Shown here one piece after another: positions 16,601 through 24,694 of a stretch of 33,220 nucleotides of DNA. The notes under the pieces are model-generated. The model was not told the origin of the DNA. It ran no database searches and saw nothing but the letters and a program-made list of their open reading frames with translations. The DNA comes from an uncultured Collinsella sp. (lineage in GTDB: Bacteria > Actinomycetota > Coriobacteriia > Coriobacteriales > Coriobacteriaceae): the NCBI GenBank assembly GCA_958346935.1, contig CATVTM010000014.1:1-33220 (forward strand), written 5' to 3'. How positions within the stretch are numbered: position 1 is the stretch's first letter; every line of letters starts with the position of its first letter. A program made the position numbers and the translations under genes.

Positions 16601-17433
16601 GAAAGATCGTATCGGTCCTGAGCGCCGCTGTGCTTACGCTTACGCTGTGCGCCTGTTCTTCGGGATCTTCTACCTCTTCCATTACCGTGGCCGGCTCCAC
16701 GACCTGCCTTCCTATCGCCGAAATTGCGGCAGAGGGCTTTAAGGAGGAGACCGGCATCGACGTGCTCGTTTCCGGTTTGGGCTCTTCCGCTGGCATCGAA
16801 GCCGTCAGCGCTGGCACGGCCGATATCGCCAGCTCCTCCCGTGGACTCAATGCCGACGAACAGGATCTGGGCCTGACTCCCATCGTCATCGCCCACGACG
16901 GTATCGCGGTCATCGTGAACGAAGACAACCCCGTCGATAACCTCTCGACCGAGCAGCTCCGCGATATCTATGCCGGCAAGATCACCAACTGGAAAGAAGT
17001 CGGTGGCGAGGACCTGAGGATTCAGGTTATCAACCGAGACGAGGCATCTGGCACGCGTGAAGCCTTCCGCACCATCGTGATGGACGGCACCCCGTTCGAT
17101 CGCCGCTCCGCCGTTCTTTCGGGCACGGGCCAGGTGCGCGACGTGGTATCTCGTTCGCGCGGGGCTATCGGCTACATTTCGCTGGGCTTCGTCGATAGCC
17201 TCAACGCCAAGACCTCGGTCAAGGCCGTCTCGGTCAATCATGTTGAGGCGTCCGAGAAGACGGTCGCGAGTGGCGGCTATCCCATCTCGCGCGACCTTTA
17301 CTTCTTTGTGAAGGGTGCGCCTTCGCAGCAGGCGCAGGATTACATCGACTACGTGACGTCCGAAAAGATGGACAAGCAGATTCGCGAGGCGGGCTTTATT
17401 CCCGTCACCAACGACGAGAAGGGGAGTGAGTAG
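16597..17433 (+). CDS. pstS: Phosphate ABC transporter substrate-binding lipoprotein PstS
   Basis: PstS captures phosphate outside the membrane for the PstCAB importer. The 278-residue product has a lipoprotein signal peptide (MRKIVSVLS onward) with lipobox LCAC and lipidated C20, then a Ser/Thr/Gly-rich linker. PBP-like motifs follow: AGSTTCLPIAE, GLGSSAGIEAV, DIASSSRGL, NWKEVGGED and RDEASGTREAF. Length is typical of Gram-positive PstS. The ATG shares bases with the pgeF stop (ATGA, 16597-16600), so it has no room for its own promoter or Pho box directly upstream. Confidence 0.94.
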   Translation: MRKIVSVLSAAVLTLTLCACSSGSSTSSITVAGSTTCLPIAEIAAEGFKEETGIDVLVSGLGSSAGIEAVSAGTADIASSSRGLNADEQDLGLTPIVIAHDGIAVIVNEDNPVDNLSTEQLRDIYAGKITNWKEVGGEDLRIQVINRDEASGTREAFRTIVMDGTPFDRRSAVLSGTGQVRDVVSRSRGAIGYISLGFVDSLNAKTSVKAVSVNHVEASEKTVASGGYPISRDLYFFVKGAPSQQAQDYIDYVTSEKMDKQIREAGFIPVTNDEKGSE

Positions 17434-17434
17434 C

Positions 17435-18361
17435 ATGGAAGCACAGGAAAACTCCCAGACTGAGCAGAATGCTCAGGCGCCCAAGAAGCGCGAGCTGGCG
17501 CTCGTATCGCGCAGCACCTATATCAAGGAGAAGGCGCTGCAGTGGATTTTCTTTGCCTGCGCGTTCTTGGCGGTTGTTACCGTCATCCTGATTTTTGTCT
17601 TTACCACGTACTCGGCGCTGCCCGTCTTTACCGACATCGGTCTGGCGGATTTCTTTAGCTTTACGTGGGCGCCCTCTGAGGGCCACTACGGCATCGTGTC
17701 GCTGCTTGCCGGCTCGGGTCTGGTGACCGTCGGTGCGCTCGCCATGGGTGTGCCCCTAGGCGTGGGCACGGCCGTGTATCTGGTCGAGATCGCCAGCAAG
17801 CGCGTGCGCAAGCTCATCAGCCCTGCCGTTGACCTGTTGGCCGGCATCCCTTCTATCATCTATGGCTTCTTTGGCATGATCATCATCCGTCCGTTTATCG
17901 CGCAACTGACCGGTGGTCTTGGTTTTGGTGCGCTGACGGCGTGGTTCGTGCTTGCCATCATGATCGTCCCTACCATCACCACGCTCACCATCGATGCCCT
18001 CAATTCCATTCCCATGGGTATTCGCGAGGCATCGTATGCCATGGGTGCTACTAAGTGGCAGACCATCTATAAGGTCGTGCTACCTGCCGCCAAGCTGGGT
18101 ATCGTGGATGCCATCGTGCTGGGTATGGGCCGTGCCATCGGCGAGACCATGGCCGTGCTCATGGTCGTGGGTAACGCCCCGGTTATTCCCGACAGCATTG
18201 CGAGCCCCATCTCGACGCTCACGAGCCAGATCGCGCTCGACATGAGCTATTCCTCGGGTCTGCACCGCTCGGCGCTGTTCGGCATGGGCGTGGTCCTGTT
18301 TATCATCTCCGCCACGCTGGTGGGCATCGTCCGTCTGATTTCCAAGAAGAAGAGGGGGTAG
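17435..18361 (+). CDS. pstC: Phosphate ABC transporter permease PstC
   Basis: PstC is one of the two membrane subunits of the high-affinity phosphate importer. The 308-residue protein has six predicted spans and the binding-protein-dependent permease (EAA) loop REASYAMGATKWQTIYKVVL, which contacts PstB. PSIIYGFFGM and GRAIGETMAVLMV are PstC-type motifs. ATG 17435 is 1 base after the pstS stop and is preceded at about 9 bases by AGGGGAG. GTG 17426 is a weaker alternative start. Confidence 0.95.
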   Translation: MEAQENSQTEQNAQAPKKRELALVSRSTYIKEKALQWIFFACAFLAVVTVILIFVFTTYSALPVFTDIGLADFFSFTWAPSEGHYGIVSLLAGSGLVTVGALAMGVPLGVGTAVYLVEIASKRVRKLISPAVDLLAGIPSIIYGFFGMIIIRPFIAQLTGGLGFGALTAWFVLAIMIVPTITTLTIDALNSIPMGIREASYAMGATKWQTIYKVVLPAAKLGIVDAIVLGMGRAIGETMAVLMVVGNAPVIPDSIASPISTLTSQIALDMSYSSGLHRSALFGMGVVLFIISATLVGIVRLISKKKRG

Positions 18362-18364
18362 GCT

Positions 18365-19270
18365 ATGTCCGATTCCGTTGACACGACGGTCGATACGACC
18401 TCGTCGCGCGACCGCATCAAGCGTGCCCTTTCCCATGGCAAGAAGGGCCGCATCAACAAGGACCTGTCCAACAAGATCATGCTTGGCGTGTTCCGTGCCG
18501 CGGCATACATCACCACGCTGGTGCTTGTCGCTATCATTGCCTATGTGGTCATTAACGGCCTGCCGCATATCTCGCTCGACTTTATCTTCGGTTGGCCCCA
18601 GGGCGTCAACGCCGAGGGCGGAATTTGGCCCACGATCGTCTCGACCGTCTATGTGACGGCGCTCGCCATGCTTATCTGCACGCCGATTGCTGTGCTGGCA
18701 GCCGTCTATCTGGCCGAGTACGCCAAGCAGGGCAAGGTCGTCGAGCTCATTCGCTACGCTGCTGACGCTTTGGCCTCGGTGCCCTCCATCGTTATGGGCC
18801 TGTTTGGCTACGCCTTGTTTGTCGAGGCCATGGGCCTGGGCCTTTCGATGGTCTCGGCCGCTCTGGCGCTCGCGCTCTTGATGCTTCCCATCGTCATGCG
18901 CACCACCGAAGAGGCCATTCGCGCCGTCCCGCGCTATATCCGTTGGGGCGCGTACGGCCTGGGCGCCACCAAGTGGCAGGTTGTCTCCAAGATTGTGCTT
19001 CCTTCTGCCTTTGGCCGTATTGCCACGGGCATCGTCCTCGCCATCGGCCGCGCCATTGGCGAGACCGCGGTGGTGCTCTACACCATGGGCCAAGCCATCA
19101 ATCTACCTATTTCGCCGCTCGATTCCGGCCGCCCCATGACGGTTCACCTGTACCTGCTTGCCAACGACGGCATCAACATGAACGCAGCCTACGGCACCGC
19201 GCTCTTGCTGATGGTGATCATTCTGGCCTTCAACCTGTTTGCGCGCTTCCTGTCGCGCAAGCGTCGCTAG
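18365..19270 (+). CDS. pstA: Phosphate ABC transporter permease PstA
   Basis: PstA is the partner membrane subunit of PstC. The 301-residue protein has a polar N-terminus of about 40 residues and six predicted spans. Motifs include PSIVMGLFGYALF, the EAA loop around GAYGLGATKWQVVSKIVLP, and GRAIGETAVVLYTMG. It begins 3 bases after pstC behind a GGGGG-rich SD at the pstC end. It is followed by pstB after 12 bases containing AAGGAG. Confidence 0.95.
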   Translation: MSDSVDTTVDTTSSRDRIKRALSHGKKGRINKDLSNKIMLGVFRAAAYITTLVLVAIIAYVVINGLPHISLDFIFGWPQGVNAEGGIWPTIVSTVYVTALAMLICTPIAVLAAVYLAEYAKQGKVVELIRYAADALASVPSIVMGLFGYALFVEAMGLGLSMVSAALALALLMLPIVMRTTEEAIRAVPRYIRWGAYGLGATKWQVVSKIVLPSAFGRIATGIVLAIGRAIGETAVVLYTMGQAINLPISPLDSGRPMTVHLYLLANDGINMNAAYGTALLLMVIILAFNLFARFLSRKRR

Positions 19271-19282
19271 TTAAGGAGTCCC

Positions 19283-20084
<802 letters not shown>

Positions 20085-20086
<2 letters not shown>

Positions 20087-20158
20087 TCGGTGCGACTAGT
20101 CCCAAGCCGATCGGACCTAGTCCGGTGCGTATTCACTGTGCGGGCGGCATGACCGCAC
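20085..20158 (+). repeat. Direct repeats and small hairpin in the pstB-phoU gap
   Basis: GATCGG followed by CTAGTCC occurs twice (20085-20102 and 20109-20123), and GGTGCG twice (20089-20094 and 20124-20129). GTGCGG (20138-20143) can pair with CCGCAC (20153-20158). No U-run follows, so this is not a classical terminator. It may attenuate or process the mRNA between pstB and phoU, but the function is unknown. Confidence 0.4.
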
Positions 20159-20178
20159 CCAACTGATTGGAGTGAACC

Positions 20179-21036
20179 ATGCGCAAACTGTTTTCCCGTC
20201 AGCTCGTCGAGGCCCGTCACGAGATGCTGAGCATCTATGAGGCCGTCGATCTGGCCCTCCACGATGCCGTGAAGGCCTATGTGACCGACGACCGCAAGCT
20301 CGCCACCAAGACCAAGAAGCGCACGCTTTCGATTGACGCGCGCTGCGCCAACCTGGAGGCCGTCTGCTACAACCTGATCGCCACGCAGTCACCGGTCGCC
20401 TCCGACTTCCGCCTGCTTCAGACGATCATCTACGTCGACTTTAACCTGCAGCGCATGACCGATAAGGTCCGTCAGATCTGCCGTGCCACGCGTCATATGA
20501 TCAAGGCCGACATCTCGCTGCCCAAGGAGCTTGTCGGCACGGTTGAGGCCGAGGCTGAGGCCGTCTACCAGGTGCTGGGCTCTTCGCTTTCTGCGCTCGT
20601 CACCAATGATATGTCCATCATCTGCAACCTGGCCGTCGAGGACGAGCCAGTGCACGCTGCCTACGAGAAGTTCTTCCGCACCTTTAACCGTATGGATACG
20701 GGCGACTTTATGGACGACGACAGCAACTATGACGACCTGCGCCGCGCCATCATGGTTTCGCGCTACCTCGATCGCATCGCTTCGATTTCCATCGATGCCG
20801 CTTGCCGTCTGACCTTCCTGTTGACTGGTCAGCGTATGAACGCCGGCGATATCGCCCGCACTGATGAGGACGAGCTCGAGAGCATGCGCGTGCCTTCGGG
20901 CGAGGGTGTTATCATGAGGCCCGCCGTCGACGCGCGCTACGTTGCCAAGGTGCCCGCCAACGAGGTCAGCGAGGGTCTTCGCTACCTGCTCGATCATCTT
21001 GAGGACGAGGACGATGGCGAGGACGACGAGGAGTAA
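20179..21036 (+). CDS. phoU: Phosphate signalling protein PhoU
   Basis: PhoU is a helical-bundle regulator that links Pst transport activity to phosphate control. The 285-residue product has two PhoU repeats, with family motifs near LATKTKKRTLSID, CYNLIATQSPVASDFR and ADNL-like helices further on, RAIMVSRYLDRIASISIDAA in the second repeat among them. It is longer than the usual 215-240 residues because of an added C-terminal part (about 225-285) that ends in an acidic run. It ends the pst operon. No PhoB/PhoR-type two-component genes lie in this window. Confidence 0.9.
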   Translation: MRKLFSRQLVEARHEMLSIYEAVDLALHDAVKAYVTDDRKLATKTKKRTLSIDARCANLEAVCYNLIATQSPVASDFRLLQTIIYVDFNLQRMTDKVRQICRATRHMIKADISLPKELVGTVEAEAEAVYQVLGSSLSALVTNDMSIICNLAVEDEPVHAAYEKFFRTFNRMDTGDFMDDDSNYDDLRRAIMVSRYLDRIASISIDAACRLTFLLTGQRMNAGDIARTDEDELESMRVPSGEGVIMRPAVDARYVAKVPANEVSEGLRYLLDHLEDEDDGEDDEE

Positions 21037-21073
21037 GTAGCCCCGTTCGTCGAAAGATTGTAAATACCTAAGT

Positions 21074-21105
21074 GAGCGCGGCCTTGCACATGCGGGGCCG
21101 CGCTC
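21074..21105 (+). terminator. Hairpin after phoU, candidate weak terminator
   Basis: GAGCGCGGCC and GGCCGCGCTC pair perfectly over 10 bp around a 12-base loop, 37 bases after the phoU stop. The following sequence (TTGCGTT) has only a poor U-run, so termination would be partial or factor-dependent. Confidence 0.5.
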
Positions 21106-21155
21106 TTGCGTTAGCATGGGACTACTTGTTTGGCTGTCAGCGGAGGCGATTAGCA

Positions 21156-21893
21156 ATGGATAACTATTTGGATTTGATACGCGCTCGCCGCGAGCAGATT
21201 CTGGAACGTTTTTATGCGGCGCTCGATCGCGCGGGCCGCCCCCACGACGCCGCGCGCCTCATTGCCGTGTCCAAGACCGTTGGTGTCGATGAGACTGTTG
21301 CCGCCATCCAGGCGGGGTATCGCCATTTTGCCGAGAACCGCCCGCAGGAGCTGGTTCGCAAGCTCACGGGTCTGGCGGAGCATCCGGAGCTGCCCGAGGT
21401 GCGCTTCGATATGATCGGCAACCTGCAGACCAATAAGATCAATGCGGTGCTGGGCTCAGCCGAGCTGATTCACTCGGTGGGTTCGCTGCATCTGGCGCAG
21501 GCGATCTCGAGCCGTGCTGTCCGCAAGATTGAGGCAGGCGAGCTCGCCGGCCCCCAGCGTGTGCTCATCGAGGTCAATGTGAGTGGTGAGGAGTCGAAGG
21601 GAGGCTTTTCGCCCGATGAGATTCGCGCCGCCGCGGGTGAGCTTGCGGAACTTGAGGGAATTTGCGTACAGGGGCTTATGACTATGGCGCCCCGGGGGAA
21701 TAAGGATGTGGCACGCCGCACCTTTGCGGGGCTTCGTGAGCTGAGGGATGAGCTGGAGGCGGCGCATCCCGATTTGAACCTGCCTGAGCTTTCCTGCGGC
21801 ATGAGCGAGGACTTTGAGCCTGCCCTTGAGGAGGGCTCTACGCTCGTTCGCCTGGGCAGGGTAGTATTTAGCCCGGAGTTTGCAGTAAAATAA
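21156..21893 (+). CDS. yggS: YggS/PROSC-family PLP homeostasis protein
   Basis: The 245-residue protein binds pyridoxal phosphate and is thought to buffer it and influence amino acid metabolism; no enzyme reaction is established for the family. The PLP lysine is in LIAVSKTV (K40). FAENRPQEL, IGNLQTNKIN, EVNVSGEESKGGF, GLMTMAP and SCGMSEDFEPALEEGSTLVRLG are signature stretches. GGAGG (21142-21146) 9 bases ahead fixes ATG 21156; the longer frame from 21072 would translate the preceding hairpin. It precedes sepF, a common Gram-positive order. Confidence 0.94.
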   Translation: MDNYLDLIRARREQILERFYAALDRAGRPHDAARLIAVSKTVGVDETVAAIQAGYRHFAENRPQELVRKLTGLAEHPELPEVRFDMIGNLQTNKINAVLGSAELIHSVGSLHLAQAISSRAVRKIEAGELAGPQRVLIEVNVSGEESKGGFSPDEIRAAAGELAELEGICVQGLMTMAPRGNKDVARRTFAGLRELRDELEAAHPDLNLPELSCGMSEDFEPALEEGSTLVRLGRVVFSPEFAVK

Positions 21894-21953
21894 GGCTCTG
21901 AAGTGCGCACTGATTATCGGGGCGCCTGCACTAAACCGCGAGAGGACACAACC

Positions 21954-22676
21954 ATGGGCTTCCTTGACGAGATTAAAAATAAGATGCACCTGGGCGGCCA
22001 GCAGGGTTACGACCAGGGTTATGGCCAGGACGACGACTACGGCTACGATGACGGCTATGACGATAGTTATCAGGGCAACGGCTACAGCGGTGCTTCGGGC
22101 GAGGGCTTCTACACCCAAGACGAGCCGAGCAACGGCCTGCTTGGTCAGACGCGCCGCGGTGAAGCTGAGTCGGTTGCCGTGTATACGCGCTCCGGTCAGC
22201 TGGTCGGCGATGACTCCCGCCATGCCACGACGTATAACCCGCCTTCGCGCTCGCAGGACAGCGTTGCGAGCGGTTATCGTCCTGGTGCCTATGACACGCC
22301 GTCGAGCTACGCCGAGAACACCCGCGCCCGTGCCGCCGCTGCACCCGCGCCTGCACCGAGCGATGCCTCGGCCTATGCGAGCAATATCATCAACGCCACG
22401 CCGCAGCTGCCGGCCTATGTCCTGCGCCCCGAGAGCTATGACGACGTGGAGACCGTGGTGCGCCGCGTTCGCACCAAGCAGCCTGTCGCACTGATTTTTG
22501 TGGGCGTACGCACCGAAGTTGCTAAGCGCGTCTTGGACTTCTCTTACGGCTTTGCCTGCGGTCTGGGTGCCACGGTCAAGGAGGTGGGCGACCGCGTGTT
22601 CATGGTGCTGCCCGCCGGCTGCGAGGTCAAAGATTCCGATCTCAAGAAGCTTCGTGCCGACGGCTACCTTAAGTAA
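21954..22676 (+). CDS. sepF: SepF, membrane anchor and bundler of FtsZ
   Basis: SepF tethers FtsZ filaments to the membrane and probably replaces FtsA here. The 240-residue product has the membrane-inserting amphipathic start MGFLDEIKNKM, a long disordered linker (about 14-145) rich in Gly, Tyr, Asp and Gln and then Ala/Pro, and the C-terminal SepF domain from about residue 150 (YVLRPESYDDV, RVLDFSYGFACGLG, DRVFMVLPAG). It is longer than B. subtilis SepF (about 150 residues) because of the linker. An AGAGGACA SD precedes ATG 21954. Confidence 0.92.
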   Translation: MGFLDEIKNKMHLGGQQGYDQGYGQDDDYGYDDGYDDSYQGNGYSGASGEGFYTQDEPSNGLLGQTRRGEAESVAVYTRSGQLVGDDSRHATTYNPPSRSQDSVASGYRPGAYDTPSSYAENTRARAAAAPAPAPSDASAYASNIINATPQLPAYVLRPESYDDVETVVRRVRTKQPVALIFVGVRTEVAKRVLDFSYGFACGLGATVKEVGDRVFMVLPAGCEVKDSDLKKLRADGYLK

Positions 22677-22697
22677 AGACAAGACGAGGAGATTCCC

Positions 22698-22979
22698 ATC
22701 AACATCTACACTATCGTCCAGCTGGTCAACACGCTGTTCAACTTCTATTCCACGCTCATTGTCGTCTACTGCTTTATGACGTGGATTCCCATGAAGCAGG
22801 GTGGTTTGCTTCAGGATATTGCTGCGGTGCTCGATAGCGTGTGCGGTCCGTGGCTCAACCTGTTCCGTCGTTTCATCCCGCCGATGGGCGGTATCGATTT
22901 TTCGCCGGTCGTTGCGATTATTGCGTTGCAGTTGGTGCAGAGGCTGGTTCTGCAGCTTCTTATAGGTATACTCGTATAG
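22698..22979 (+). CDS. yggT: YggT-family membrane protein with apparent AUC start
   Basis: A 93-residue frame matches the YggT family: two hydrophobic helices, CFMTWIP after the first, NLFRRFIPPMGGIDFSPVVA, and a final span. The only in-frame ATG (22776) falls at the end of the first helix and would destroy it. Upstream to the sepF stop there is no ATG, GTG or TTG. ATC 22698 lies 6 bases after a strong SD (GAGGAG, 22686-22691) and would encode the expected short N-terminus before NIYTIVQLVNTLF. Either AUC is used, or ATG was lost by mutation or misread. It lies between sepF and divIVA, the standard place. Confidence 0.85.
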   Translation: MNIYTIVQLVNTLFNFYSTLIVVYCFMTWIPMKQGGLLQDIAAVLDSVCGPWLNLFRRFIPPMGGIDFSPVVAIIALQLVQRLVLQLLIGILV

Positions 22980-23040
22980 AACTGACTTAGTAACTTACGT
23001 CGGGCGTGTAGCGCCGAGGCGATGAAAAAGGAGACTTGTT

Positions 23041-23715
23041 ATGGCTATTACCCCTGCAGACATCCAGGCTCAGACTTTCTCTGAGGCCAAGCGTGGCTAC
23101 GATCCCGCCGAGGTCGACGTCTTCTTGGAGACGCTGTCCTCCGAGGTTGACGCTATGCTCGCTAAGATCGTCGACCTTAAGGGTCGCCTGACTGCTACCG
23201 AGCAGCAGCTTGCCGATGCGCAGGCTCAGCTTGCCCAGGCTCAGGATGCCACCGCCCAAGCCGTTCCTGCCGCCCCCGTGGCTGCTCCCGCCCCTGACTT
23301 CTCCGCTCAGGAGCGCCAGATTTCCGCTGCCCTGATCGCTGCCCAGCAGACCGCTGAGACCATCGTCAACGATGCCAACGAGAACGCTGAGCGTATCCGC
23401 AACGAGGCTGACGCTAAGGCACGCGAGGTTATCCGCCAGGCTCTGACCGAGAAGCAGGCCGAGCTCGAGGAAATCGATCGTCTCAAGGCTTCCCGCGAGG
23501 AGTTCAAGGCCGAGTACCTCAAGCTCATCCAGCACTTCATGGACGATGCCCAGAACTCCTTCCCGGCCGACCTCATGGCCTCCACGCCGGTCGGTTCTGC
23601 CGCTTCTCCTGCGGTGACTGTTCCCGCCGAGCCGCTGCCCGTCGCTGACCCGGTTGTCCCCGTGGCCGATCCCTTCGCCCCGATCGACAACTTTGCCGCC
23701 GACGACCTGGACTAG
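23041..23715 (+). CDS. divIVA: DivIVA-domain polar/septal protein
   Basis: DivIVA (Wag31 in mycobacteria) marks curved membranes at poles and septa and directs wall growth. The 224-residue product starts with a DivIVA lipid-binding segment (ITPADIQAQTFSEAKRGYDPAEVDVFLE), followed by coiled coil to about 75, an Ala/Pro break, a second coiled coil (about 95-170) rich in Glu, Ala and Arg, and a Pro/Val/Asp-rich tail. AAGGAG lies 8 to 9 bases before ATG 23041. It closes the division gene string and is followed by a terminator. Confidence 0.92.
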   Translation: MAITPADIQAQTFSEAKRGYDPAEVDVFLETLSSEVDAMLAKIVDLKGRLTATEQQLADAQAQLAQAQDATAQAVPAAPVAAPAPDFSAQERQISAALIAAQQTAETIVNDANENAERIRNEADAKAREVIRQALTEKQAELEEIDRLKASREEFKAEYLKLIQHFMDDAQNSFPADLMASTPVGSAASPAVTVPAEPLPVADPVVPVADPFAPIDNFAADDLD

Positions 23716-23744
23716 CATCAGAGCTACAATCTAGTGTCCTTAAG

Positions 23745-23773
23745 AGGAGCTCGCACCTGCGGGCTCCTTTTTT
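23745..23773 (+). terminator. Rho-independent terminator after divIVA
   Basis: AGGAGCTCGCA pairs with TGCGGGCTCCT (11 bp, one wobble) around a CC loop, followed by six or more T. Confidence 0.93.
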
Positions 23774-23793
23774 GTGGCTGTATACGGGTTGGG

Positions 23794-23837
23794 AAACAAA
23801 ACGCCGAGCTCTGCATGCGATAGGACAGAACTCGGCG
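23794..23837 (-). terminator. Terminator of the nitroreductase gene
   Basis: On the - strand, CGCCGAGTTCTG and CAGAGCTCGGCG pair over 12 bp with one mismatch around a 12-base loop, then TTTTGTTT follows. It lies 43 bases past the nitroreductase stop and faces the divIVA terminator. Confidence 0.8.
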
Positions 23838-23880
23838 AAGGGCGCGTGGTAAAAGGTAGATTTTAAGGTATGTCTAAAAA

Positions 23881-24411
23881 CTACTTGAGGAGGAAGTTGG
23901 AGAGGGGAATAGTGCGGGCCTCGCGATGCTCGGGATCGGCGATGTGGTCGGCGGGATAGCCACAGACGAGCATGTGATAGGGATAGACGCCCTTGGGCAG
24001 ATTGAACTGCTCCTGTGCCACCTCAGGCTTAAAATGGCATACCCAGCACGTTCCCAGGCCCTGCTCGGTGGCCTCCATCATCATCTGATCACACACGATG
24101 GACGTATCGATTTCACTGGAATTCATCTGGTCATACGGGCGCACCCAAGCATCATCGGTAACGCTGCAAATAAGGAAGACAAGCGGAGCGCCAAAGATAG
24201 ACCCATCACGAGCAAACCGAGGCTGACAAGCAGCAGCCTTCTCCAACAGCTCAGGCGTATCCAGCACCATCACACGAGAAGGATGATTATTACAAGCAGA
24301 AGGAGCAATACGCCCAGCCTCAACAATGGCATCCACAACAGTTTGCTCAACAGAACGATTCTCAAATTCGCGACAAGAATACCGAGACCGAGCCAGATCC
24401 AAATAAGACAT
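23881..24411 (-). CDS. Nitroreductase-family FMN oxidoreductase
   Basis: The 176-residue protein has the nitroreductase fold: SRYSCREF and APSACNNHPSR near the N-terminus (FMN phosphate contacts) and GLGTCWVCHF towards the end. Members reduce nitro compounds, quinones or flavins with NAD(P)H; the substrate here cannot be told. GGAGGG 5 bases ahead of ATG 24411 fixes the start; the frame opens further upstream (to 24477), but that part is unlike the family. The first 71 codons nearly all end in T (all seven Ser codons are TCT), then codon use shifts to the C/G-ending style of the window, suggesting a mosaic gene. Confidence 0.88.
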   Translation of the reverse strand: MSYLDLARSRYSCREFENRSVEQTVVDAIVEAGRIAPSACNNHPSRVMVLDTPELLEKAAACQPRFARDGSIFGAPLVFLICSVTDDAWVRPYDQMNSSEIDTSIVCDQMMMEATEQGLGTCWVCHFKPEVAQEQFNLPKGVYPYHMLVCGYPADHIADPEHREARTIPLSNFLLK

Positions 24412-24442
24412 ACAAGCCCTCCAACAATTAAAAATCAAACAA

Positions 24443-24470
24443 ACCCAAAGTAACCCAAACAGTACCCAAA
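24443..24470 (-). repeat. Three helically phased TTTGGGT repeats upstream of the nitroreductase gene
   Basis: ACCCAAA on the + strand occurs at 24443-24449, 24453-24459 and 24464-24470, 10 and 11 bases apart, so all lie on one DNA face. They are 32-59 bases upstream of the - strand start at 24411, a suitable operator position. Confidence 0.5.
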
Positions 24471-24494
24471 ACAGCAATCAGCCAAACGCTCATC

Positions 24495-24532
24495 AAGGGC
24501 CAAAGTGTCCGAACGGACACCAAAGGTCCCTT
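24495..24532. repeat. Intergenic inverted repeat with GTGTCCG/CGGACAC core
   Basis: A 7-bp inner stem (GTGTCCG, AA loop, CGGACAC) is flanked by AAA/CAAA and an outer AAGGGCC/GG-T-CCCTT stem with a bulged T. It is not followed by a U-run. TCAGCCAAA occurs around it three times (24478, 24532 and 24561). It resembles dispersed intergenic repeats of Coriobacteriia, from memory only. Confidence 0.55.
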
Positions 24533-24581
24533 CAGCCAAACCCCCATCGCGCTAAATCTATCAGCCAAAGTTCCCAATGGT

Positions 24582-24689
24582 GGTACGTAAGGCGAAGGGC
24601 CGGCCACGGTTTACTTTCGAACGACTCTGCAAAGCAGCCGGAGTGAGAAAGCAAACCGTGGCCGGCCCTTCGCCGCCGGGACACGTACC
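24582..24689. repeat. 108-bp nested inverted repeat downstream of the PiT operon
   Basis: Perfect 21-base arms (24592-24612 and 24653-24673, starting GCGAAGGGCCGG) enclose 40 bases that can pair further (CTTTC/GAAAG, ACTC/GAGT, CTGC/GCAG). The outer flanks GGTACGT (24582-24588) and ACGTACC (24683-24689) also match. It begins 5 bases after the DUF47 stop on the - strand. No U-run follows on either strand, so a plain rho-independent terminator is unlikely. It could be a MITE-like repeat, a cruciform or a structured RNA end. Confidence 0.85.
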
Positions 24690-24694
24690 CCCAA

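Noticed and set aside
21072..21155. 28-residue N-terminal extension of YggS
   Set aside because: It would translate the hairpin after phoU; the SD and conserved N-terminus support ATG 21156.
21456..22682. 408-residue open frame antisense to yggS and sepF
   Set aside because: It covers parts of two well-supported genes and shows no domain.
24412..24477. 22-residue hydrophobic N-terminal extension of the nitroreductase (possible signal anchor)
   Set aside because: The residues come from phased TTTGGGT repeats, and a good SD sits before ATG 24411.
24495..24689. CRISPR-like array
   Set aside because: The repeats are nested inverted repeats, not regularly spaced direct repeats with unique spacers, and no cas gene is near.
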